Source: JAEUHQ01 sp964538915 (GTDB lineage Bacteria > Planctomycetota > UBA1135 > UBA2386). From it: a stretch of DNA of 64,000 nt. The notes beneath the pieces are model-generated. The model worked only from the letters and a program-made list of their open reading frames with translations, did no database searches and was not told where the DNA came from. Position numbers and translations under genes: made by a program. Of this stretch, positions 49,575 to 56,580 are shown in pieces. The DNA is taken from contig CAZIFB010000009.1 of the NCBI GenBank assembly GCA_964538915.1, forward strand, positions 52,239 to 116,238, in the 5' to 3' direction. How positions within the stretch are numbered: position 1 is the first letter of the stretch; the number at the start of each line of letters is the position of its first letter.

Positions 49575-52205
49575 TCAGCGCTGCTCGCGCAGCCGTGCGA
49601 GCGCCGCGCGCGCCTTCTCACGCGAAGCGGGGGGCACCTTTTCCTCGTCACGCAACGCCGCTTCGAGCAGTTCGATCGCCTGCTGCGCGTGACCGTTCGC
49701 CGCCTCGGCTCGGCCCCAGAGAGCGCGTTCGCGAGGCGTGATGGACTTGTCCACTGCGCGCGCCTGCTCTACCGCCCTCGCCGCCCCCGTCGCGTCCATC
49801 GGGCGAACCTCGAGGCAGACTTCGGCGAGGCGCCACCACGGGCCGTCGTTGTCCGGAGCGATGCGCGTCGCTCGTTCGGCGCTCTCGCGCGCGACGTCCG
49901 GGAGTTCGGCCTCGAGGGCCCGCAGGGCCAGCGTCATGCACCTCGCGTAGTCGTCGGCCGCCGCGAACGTGTTGGCGCGCACCTCCGCGACGAACGCCTC
50001 CTCGACTCGATCGAGGCGCTTCAGGCTGCGCGCCATGCATGCGTACGGAGCCGACTGGGTGGGGGCGAGCCTGGCTGCTGTTTCGAACTGGGCGAGTGCC
50101 CCTTCCTCGTCGCTCAGTTCGTGCAGCACGAGGCCGAGGTTCTGCGCATGCTTCCAGTCGCCTCCGTCCAGTTCTCGTGCGCGCTCCAGCGGGGCGCGGG
50201 CTTCGGCCGGCTTGCCGGTTTCCATGAGAATCGCACCCTCCAGCCCGTGCGCGGAACCCATCTTCGGATCGACGGCGATCGCCCGGCGCGCAGCCTCGAC
50301 GGCGCCGTTCGGGTCCTTCGCCGATCGCCGCCACCGGGCGAGCGTTTCCCACGCTCGTGCGTTGTCGGGTTGCAGTTCGAGGGCGCGCTCGAACGCCGCG
50401 ATCGCCTCCGCGGTCCGGTTCGCGCGCGCCAGGTAGTGTCCGCGGGCGAGAAGGAAGCGCGGATCCGTGTCGAGTCCGGTCGCCGATACCGCCGCGAGGC
50501 CGCGTTCGATCGGCGCCACCGCCGACCCGAACGCGTACAGCAGCTGGAAGCCGCGGGTGTCGGGAAAGAACTGCTCGTACGCCGCGAGTGCGTTCGCGAA
50601 CGCGTCTGCGTCGTTGGCGCGCGCGGCGGCGATGGACCACTGCAGCAACAACCACGCGCGCGGCTTCGGGGAGAGTGCGACGGCCCGGCCGTACCACTTC
50701 GCGGCGTGATGGTAGAAGATCGTGCCGCGGTGGTACGACTTCTCCTGTTCGGCCGCGATGTGGCCGAGCACCGCACACTCGAGCGTCGTCGACGCCTCCA
50801 CGTCCTCGAAGCGGAACGGGAGGTCCTTGCCGCCGCCGTCGAGCAGCAGCCGCACGAGTTCGTGGATCCTGGTCCCGGCGAAGGCGCTGAGCATCGTTCC
50901 TGCCTTCTGCGGTGTGTCCGTCCATGTCCACAGGGCACACATCGCGAGGCGGACCTCGAGATCCGTCGGATCGCCGCTCCAGGGTTCCAGCTCGCGCAGA
51001 CCGTCGCGCGGCCGTTCGTCGTTGAGCGCCACCCACGCGGTCGTCAACGCGCGCTCGCGCTGCTCCTCGCGTTCGGCGCGCGCCGCAGCCTCGATGCGCG
51101 GCGCGTTCGCCCACAGGTAGCCGCCGACGACGGCCAGCAACGGAACGCCGATCGCGAGCAGCGCGGCGGCGAGTGCGCGCCAGGGTTCGCGCCGTGCCCA
51201 GCGGCGCAGACGCTCGGTCGCGGTCGGCAGACGCGCCGCGACCGGCGCACCCTGCTGCCACGCCCGCAGGTCGGCCAGGAACGCGACCGCGCTGGGGTAT
51301 CGCCGCACCGGGTCCTTCTCGAGGGCGCGCGCGCAGATCGCGGCGAGGTCGTCGTCGATCCCCGTCGCGCCGCGCAAGCCGGCCGGGTCCTGCGTGAGGA
51401 TCGCGTGCAGCGTGGCCGTCGCGGTTTCCGAGGCGAACGGATGGCGCCCGATGAGCAGTTCGGCGAGCACGACGCCCGTCGACCAGACGTCGACGCGCGC
51501 ATCCACCTTCTGCCCCTGGATCTGCTCCGGCGCCGCGTAGTCCAGCGTGCCGAGGAACCCGCCTTCGACGGTGACGGTCGGCGAATGCACGTCGCGGGCG
51601 AGGCCGAAGTCGGTCAGCACCACCTGGCCGTCGGTGCGCACGAGCACGTTCGCCGGCTTGACGTCGCGGTGCACGAGGCCGGTGGCGTGTGCGTGCTGCA
51701 ACGCGTCGAGGACGCGCGCTGCGAGTTCGACGGCGGCACGCGGCTCGCGGAAACGTTCGCGGCAGCGGTAGAGCGGTTGGCCTTCCACCAGCTCCATCGC
51801 GAACCAGTTCACGTCGCCGTCGCGACCCACTCCGAACACCTCGACGATGCCCGGGTGGCGCAGCTTCGCGGTCGCGGCCGCCTCGCGGTGGAAGCGTGCG
51901 ATCGCGGCGGAGTCGGCGGTGAGCGCGGGCGCGAGGATCTTCAGCGCTACCTTGCGACCCAGCGACTGCTGCCAAGCGGAGTACACGACGCCCATGCCGC
52001 CGCGGCCGAGTTCGGCGTCGATGCGGAAGTCGCCGATCACCCGCGTCGTCGTGGCGCCGTCGCGTTCCGCGAGCATGGGCTCCAGCAGTTCGCGCAGCTC
52101 GGGGTGCGCCGCGAGGAGGGCGTCGTCGTCGCGCGTGCTGGTCTCGACGTGAGCGAGCCACACCTCGAGGGCTCGTTCGAGGCGCGAGGAATCGGCGCGG
52201 CTCAT
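49575..52205 (-). CDS. Membrane Ser/Thr protein kinase with TPR repeats
   Basis: An 876-residue kinase. Kinase domain: GRGGMGVVYSA (about 68-78), VALKIL (Lys about 89), LVHRDVKPANVL (178-189), LTDFGLARD (DFG 199-201) and GTLDYAAPEQ. A membrane helix is at about 343-366 (ALAAALLAIGVPLLAVVGGYL). The outer half contains TPR-type repeats in its second part (RTAEAIAAFERALELQPDN, VEAARRAIAVDPKMGSAHGL, EGALAQFETAARLAPTQSA). The ATG overlaps the stop of the ECF sigma gene (ATGA), so kinase and sigma factor are made together. The order sigma-kinase matches known phosphorylation-activated ECF systems (inference). Confidence 0.9.
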   Translation of the reverse strand: MSRADSSRLERALEVWLAHVETSTRDDDALLAAHPELRELLEPMLAERDGATTTRVIGDFRIDAELGRGGMGVVYSAWQQSLGRKVALKILAPALTADSAAIARFHREAAATAKLRHPGIVEVFGVGRDGDVNWFAMELVEGQPLYRCRERFREPRAAVELAARVLDALQHAHATGLVHRDVKPANVLVRTDGQVVLTDFGLARDVHSPTVTVEGGFLGTLDYAAPEQIQGQKVDARVDVWSTGVVLAELLIGRHPFASETATATLHAILTQDPAGLRGATGIDDDLAAICARALEKDPVRRYPSAVAFLADLRAWQQGAPVAARLPTATERLRRWARREPWRALAAALLAIGVPLLAVVGGYLWANAPRIEAAARAEREEQRERALTTAWVALNDERPRDGLRELEPWSGDPTDLEVRLAMCALWTWTDTPQKAGTMLSAFAGTRIHELVRLLLDGGGKDLPFRFEDVEASTTLECAVLGHIAAEQEKSYHRGTIFYHHAAKWYGRAVALSPKPRAWLLLQWSIAAARANDADAFANALAAYEQFFPDTRGFQLLYAFGSAVAPIERGLAAVSATGLDTDPRFLLARGHYLARANRTAEAIAAFERALELQPDNARAWETLARWRRSAKDPNGAVEAARRAIAVDPKMGSAHGLEGAILMETGKPAEARAPLERARELDGGDWKHAQNLGLVLHELSDEEGALAQFETAARLAPTQSAPYACMARSLKRLDRVEEAFVAEVRANTFAAADDYARCMTLALRALEAELPDVARESAERATRIAPDNDGPWWRLAEVCLEVRPMDATGAARAVEQARAVDKSITPRERALWGRAEAANGHAQQAIELLEAALRDEEKVPPASREKARAALARLREQR

Positions 52206-52831
52206 GTGCCCGGCACCTCGGGCACGTCGCCCGAACGCAGCGATCGCATGATGTCCGCCAGTCGTGCAACTGCGCGCACCCAGCGCATCCGCACCGCGTT
52301 CGCCGTCATGCCGAACTCTTCGCCGAGATGGACGAACGAGCGGTCCTCGAATTCGCGCGCGACGACGAGGCGACGATCCTCGGCGTCGAGCAGTTCGAGA
52401 CCGAGCCGTACCCACTCCCGCAGTTCGCCGCGGCTCGCGTCGCGGCTGGGCGTGGCGCTCGTGGCGAGCGCGGGATCGAGCGCGAGCACGCTCTCGCTCG
52501 GCAACGGCGCATCGCGGCCGAGGTCGCGGCGCTTCGCGCGGTACCAGTCGTTGCGGTCGCGGAGGGTGTTCTCGACGACTCTCGCCAGGAGGCTGCGGAA
52601 CTGCACGCCGTCGCGGACCTGGAAGCGTGGACCGTCGCGCAGGAACTCGAGCACCGCGGCCTGCAGGTAGTCCTCCGGCTCCTCGCGCTGGCGGAGGAAG
52701 GCGCCGACGCGGCGCTCGAGGTGCTCGCGAAGCCAGGGCAGGTGCGCTTCGACCAGCGCGGGCAGCGCCGCCGGGTCGCCTGCGTGCCACCGCCGCAGCA
52801 GCTCCTGGGTCGGTTCGGCGTCAGCCGGCAT
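52202..52831 (-). CDS. ECF-type RNA polymerase sigma factor
   Basis: A 209-residue sigma factor of the kind paired with kinases. Region 2 includes LPWLREHLERRVGAFLRQRE, EDYLQAAVLEFLRDG and FRSLLARVVENTLRDRNDWYRAKRRDLG; region 4 is LLDAEDRRLVVAREFEDRSF, HLGEEFGMTANAVRMRWVRA. No anti-sigma factor is adjacent; instead the kinase gene follows with overlapping codons, fitting control by phosphorylation. It is divergent from cysteine synthase with 152 nt between starts; that gap is GC-rich and holds no other obvious signal. Confidence 0.85.
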   Translation of the reverse strand: MPADAEPTQELLRRWHAGDPAALPALVEAHLPWLREHLERRVGAFLRQREEPEDYLQAAVLEFLRDGPRFQVRDGVQFRSLLARVVENTLRDRNDWYRAKRRDLGRDAPLPSESVLALDPALATSATPSRDASRGELREWVRLGLELLDAEDRRLVVAREFEDRSFVHLGEEFGMTANAVRMRWVRAVARLADIMRSLRSGDVPEVPGT

Positions 52832-52983
52832 GGGCCCGGATTCCAGGCGGTAAAGGAAGGCGGGTCAAGCGGCCGGGTCACGTCCAGGGCAGCGGCAGGC
52901 CGCGCGAAACCACACGCGGCCCATGCCGTCGGCTACGTCCTTCACCGGGCGCCGGGCCGGGGGCCGGGGCGTTCGCTGTCCCG

Positions 52984-54012
52984 ATGACCATCCACACCTC
53001 GGCGCCCTCGAAGGCCCGCTCGGTCGCCGCGATCCGCCAGCTGGTCGGAAACACGCCGCTCCTGGAGGTGCTCTACCGGATCGACGGTCGAGAACGGCGG
53101 CTCTTCGCGAAGTACGAGTCGATGAACATGACGGGCTCCGTGAAGGACCGCATGGCGTGCCACATCCTCGCGGAGGCCTGCGCGGCCGAGCAGCTCCAGC
53201 TCGGCGACACCATCGTCGAAGCGAGCAGCGGCAACACGGGCATCGCGTTCGCGGCGCTCGGCGCGGCGCTCGGTCACCCCGTGCGCATCCACATGCCGGA
53301 CTGGATGAGCCGCGAACGCGTGCAGCTCATCGCGAGCTTCGGCGCGGAGGTCGTGCCCGTCTCCGCGGCGGACGGCGGGTTCCTCGGCGCGGTGCAGCAG
53401 GCCGAGCGGTTCGCGCGCGAGCACGAACACGTGTTCCTGCCGCGCCAGTTCGAGAACCAGGCGAACGTGCGCGCCCACGCCAGCACGACCGGCCCGGAGA
53501 TCCTGCTGCAGCTCGAGGCGTTCGGTGTGCACCCGGCGGCGTTCGTCGCGGGTGTCGGCACCGGCGGCACGGTGATGGGCGTCGGCCGTGCTCTCCGAGC
53601 CGCCTTCCCGCGGGTCCGTGTGCATCCGCTCGAGCCCGCCAACTCGCCGACGCTGCGCACCGGACAGAAGGTCGGTACGCATCGCATCCAGGGCATCTCC
53701 GACGAGTTCGTGCCCGCCGTCGTCGATCTCGCGTGGCTCGACGAGATCGTCGACGTGTGGGACGGCGACGCGATCCTCATGGCGCAGGCCCTCGCGCGCG
53801 ACCTCGGCCTCGCCGTCGGCATCAGCTCCGGCGCGAACTTCCTGGGCGCCGCGCAGCTGGTCGAGCAGATCGGCTCGCCGGACGCCGTCGTCACGGTCTT
53901 CTGCGACAGCAACAAGAAGTACCTCTCGACCGATCTGTGCCGTGCCGAGCCCGTTCGTGACGACTACCTGTCGCCGCGCATCGAGCTGGTCGGCTTCCGC
54001 GCCGTGCGCTGA
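52984..54012 (+). CDS. PLP-dependent cysteine synthase family protein
   Basis: A 342-residue fold-type II PLP enzyme. The cofactor lysine is in NMTGSVKDRMA (about 48-58), the substrate loop is EASSGNTGIAFA (about 79-90) and the phosphate cup is GVGTGGTVMGVG (about 190-201). It is longer than the ~310-residue CysK/CysM and has an altered first motif (NMTGSVKD instead of NPGGSVKD). It may make cysteine from O-acetylserine or O-phosphoserine, or act in a related branch. No cysE is adjacent. It is followed by a convergent secreted-protein gene. Confidence 0.85.
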   Translation: MTIHTSAPSKARSVAAIRQLVGNTPLLEVLYRIDGRERRLFAKYESMNMTGSVKDRMACHILAEACAAEQLQLGDTIVEASSGNTGIAFAALGAALGHPVRIHMPDWMSRERVQLIASFGAEVVPVSAADGGFLGAVQQAERFAREHEHVFLPRQFENQANVRAHASTTGPEILLQLEAFGVHPAAFVAGVGTGGTVMGVGRALRAAFPRVRVHPLEPANSPTLRTGQKVGTHRIQGISDEFVPAVVDLAWLDEIVDVWDGDAILMAQALARDLGLAVGISSGANFLGAAQLVEQIGSPDAVVTVFCDSNKKYLSTDLCRAEPVRDDYLSPRIELVGFRAVR

Positions 54013-54033
54013 GCTGCGCGGTTGGCGCGGCCT

Positions 54034-55764
54034 TCACCAGCGCACGATGGCGGTGAATCGCCGGGGCTCGTGCCACTGGGCCGCCACGAGGTGTCTGATT
54101 CCGTGCGCCGCGACGACTGCGCCGAGCCGCTGAACGAATCGTGGCACTTCGTGCCATGGGCTCTCTTCCTCGAGGTACGCCAAGGCCGGTGCGACCATGC
54201 CGACGAGGCCGTCCATCATTTCGGCGACGTCGGTCGTCGAGATCGCGGACCAATTCGGCGCCCAGCCCTGGATCTTCGCACGAACCGCCTCCGGGAGATC
54301 GGGTGCGCGCTCGCCTCTGCGACGGGCGGCGACGGTGTCGAGGAGCCCGCGGAAGGCGCGCTTCGTGGATTCGCGGCCGCCGATGCCGACGACGAGCAGG
54401 TCGTCGACGAACGCGTACTCGACCGGGATCGAGCCGGCGAGCTTGATGCCGTGGATCTTGTGGTCGCCGTACGCCTCCGTCTTGCGCGCCGCGTGCATCC
54501 CGCGCGCCCGGAGGGCCGTCTCCAGACTCCTTGCCAGTGCTTCGCCGTCGCGCAGGCGGACCGCGAAGCAGGTATCCCCGAATCGGTCGGAGAATCGTTC
54601 CGCGTCCTCGTCGGGTTCGTCGGCGCTGCCCTCGGCCATCGCCTGGATGTCGTCGATGCGGAGGTATTCGTTGCCGAGGTGCACGAGCACGTCGTCGCGG
54701 ATCCGCAGCTTGGTGAACTCCCGCACTTTCTCTTCGACCGTCGTCTCGACCGCCTGACGGTCCGCGCCCTCCGTGGCGGCGACCACTTCGACGATCGCGC
54801 GGAGGAACGCGGTCGCGTCGAAGCGGCCGAACGACCAGCACGTCGCGTCTGGCGGCAGATACTCCAGCATCGTCGGTTCCGTCGCCGGCGTCGGGGCGAA
54901 GACGTCGAGCACGCCGCGCGGCCCTTCGCCCAGAGCCAGGGCGAACGACTCCTCGGCGTGTGTGCCGTTCGCGCGCAGCGAGAGCGTGATGCGTTGCCAG
55001 GACGTGAGCCCCGTGGCGTCGAGCACCCTGGCGATGCGTCCTGCTTCCGGCACGTCGACCGCATCGAGTGTCGCGCGCAAGGCGGCCATGCTCGGCGCCA
55101 CTTCCGCCTGCAGGCCGAGGGTCGCGTTCGCCATGTCGGGTTCGAGTTCGAAGCCCCGCTCGTGCGCCTCGAGCACCGACGCGGCGTGCGTCGCGAGGTC
55201 GTTGCCGAACAGGACGACGAGCGCGTCGCCGCGTCGCGTCGGTCCCGCCAGTTCGCCGTACGCGAGCGTGTGGAAACTCACGGACTCGCCGCCGATCTCG
55301 CGCTCTCTCCGGTCACCGGGCATGGCAGCGCGGATCGCCTTCTCGATCGCGTCGAGGTCCGTTTTCCCGTCGGCGAAGATCGCCAGCGACGCCAGCAGGT
55401 GCGGGGGCTGCTCGTGCTTCAACGGGGTCAGGTCGACGGAGAGTCCGAAGACCACGTCGCCGGCATGGCCGGCGAACGCATCGATCACCGCGTCCCACTT
55501 CGCGACCGTCGCCTCGTCGAGCGAGTCGTCGCCGACGAAGTCGTCGACGGCACTCTGCCACAGCGCTCGTGCGGATGCCGCGAGCTGGGCGTCGCCGAAG
55601 ACCTTGCCGACGCCGGTCGCTGCGAAGTCCTGCCGCCAGCCGGCGAAGCCCTTCGTGCGAGCGACGATCGCCGCGTTCGGCGGCACGAAGCGGAACGGGT
55701 CCTGTTGGGCTTCGGCGGGCAGCGCTGCGGCGAGCGCGAGTGTGAGGGAGAGTCCGGAGCGCAT
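54034..55764 (-). CDS. Secreted protein of unknown function (DUF3352-like look)
   Basis: A 576-residue exported protein with signal MRSGLSLTLALAAALPAEAQ. The mature part starts FRFVPPNAAIVARTKGFAGW and has repeated alternations of one long helix and several strands (DAVIDAFAGHAGDVVFGLSV, SVEDK-type helix pairs, DDLLVVGIGGRESTKRAF). This resembles the planctomycete DUF3352-like solute-binding scaffold, but I cannot name the family with confidence. No active-site motif is evident. It is divergent from the papain-like lipoprotein gene with 86 nt between starts. Confidence 0.65.
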   Translation of the reverse strand: MRSGLSLTLALAAALPAEAQQDPFRFVPPNAAIVARTKGFAGWRQDFAATGVGKVFGDAQLAASARALWQSAVDDFVGDDSLDEATVAKWDAVIDAFAGHAGDVVFGLSVDLTPLKHEQPPHLLASLAIFADGKTDLDAIEKAIRAAMPGDRREREIGGESVSFHTLAYGELAGPTRRGDALVVLFGNDLATHAASVLEAHERGFELEPDMANATLGLQAEVAPSMAALRATLDAVDVPEAGRIARVLDATGLTSWQRITLSLRANGTHAEESFALALGEGPRGVLDVFAPTPATEPTMLEYLPPDATCWSFGRFDATAFLRAIVEVVAATEGADRQAVETTVEEKVREFTKLRIRDDVLVHLGNEYLRIDDIQAMAEGSADEPDEDAERFSDRFGDTCFAVRLRDGEALARSLETALRARGMHAARKTEAYGDHKIHGIKLAGSIPVEYAFVDDLLVVGIGGRESTKRAFRGLLDTVAARRRGERAPDLPEAVRAKIQGWAPNWSAISTTDVAEMMDGLVGMVAPALAYLEEESPWHEVPRFVQRLGAVVAAHGIRHLVAAQWHEPRRFTAIVRW

Positions 55765-55850
55765 GCGGTCAGCGGAGCGGAGTCGCGCCGTGTGCGCAAG
55801 CGCATCGACGCGCGAGCCCGTGAGTGGCACGTCCGCTACGGTTCCGCGCC

Positions 55851-56567
55851 ATGACGCTCCGATTGCCCGGCCTCGCTCTTCCGTTCGTCGTGCTCGCGTG
55901 CAGCGTGGCACCGCCGCCGGCGACCGACGCGAGCGACCTGCGCCCGTTCTTCGCTGCGCACGGGCTGCCGCCGCGGTCGCAGGGGCCGCGCCCGACGTGT
56001 TCGATCTTCACGACGGTGGCCGCGTTCGAGTTCGCGGTCGCGAAGGTGACGGGCGCCGGCACCCGACTCAGCGTCGAGTACGCGAACTGGGCCGCGAACG
56101 CCGCGAACGGCCGCGCCGACGACGGCGACTTCTTCCACTTCGCGACGAGCGGCCACGAACGCTTCGGCATCTGCCGCGACGAGCTCTGGCCGTACGCCGC
56201 CGCGTTCGACGCGCAGGCCGTGCCGGCGCCCGACGCGCTCGTCGACGGCGGCCGCCATCTCGCGACGATCGCACCGCGATTGCGCGTGCGCTGGATCCGG
56301 CCGAGCGACGGCAAGCCGGGCCTCGACGACGCGCAGTTCGCCGACGTGCTGCGCACGCTCGCCGCGGGCTGGCCGGTCGCGGCCGGCTCGGGCCACAGCC
56401 GCCTTCTCGTCGGCTACCGCGCGGACCCCGCCGCGGCGGGCGGCGGCACGTTCTTCACGCTCGACTCCGCGCTCGGCGCGTTCGCCGAAGTGCCGGCGGC
56501 GTTCGTGCGCAACGACCTCTACGACGCGTTCGTCGTGGAAGAGGCCTCCGGCGCGGCGGCGCGGTGA
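55851..56567 (+). CDS. Putative papain-like (C1A) cysteine peptidase lipoprotein
   Basis: A 238-residue exported protein, probably lipid-anchored (signal ends VVLAC, Cys 17). It keeps the order of papain motifs: QGPRPTCSIFTTVAAFEF (Gln oxyanion residue, nucleophile Cys about 50; family QGxCGSCWAFS), LSVEYANWAAN (family LSEQ), GICRDELWPYAA (family GIxxExxYPY), SGHSRLLVGYR (catalytic His; family HAVxxVGY) and FFTLDSALGAF (family NSWG). The usual Asn of the triad is Asp. Short for a mature C1A peptidase. An alternative is a non-catalytic papain-fold protein. Confidence 0.65.
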   Translation: MTLRLPGLALPFVVLACSVAPPPATDASDLRPFFAAHGLPPRSQGPRPTCSIFTTVAAFEFAVAKVTGAGTRLSVEYANWAANAANGRADDGDFFHFATSGHERFGICRDELWPYAAAFDAQAVPAPDALVDGGRHLATIAPRLRVRWIRPSDGKPGLDDAQFADVLRTLAAGWPVAAGSGHSRLLVGYRADPAAAGGGTFFTLDSALGAFAEVPAAFVRNDLYDAFVVEEASGAAAR

Positions 56568-56580
56568 TCGCGGCGCCGCT

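Noticed and set aside
49476..52670. Long plus-strand frame opposite the kinase gene; similar frames at 56650-59592 (plus), 8172-9995 (minus) and 31995-35381 (minus)
   Set aside because: All mirror well-supported genes on the other strand and lack starts, ribosome sites or recognisable domains.
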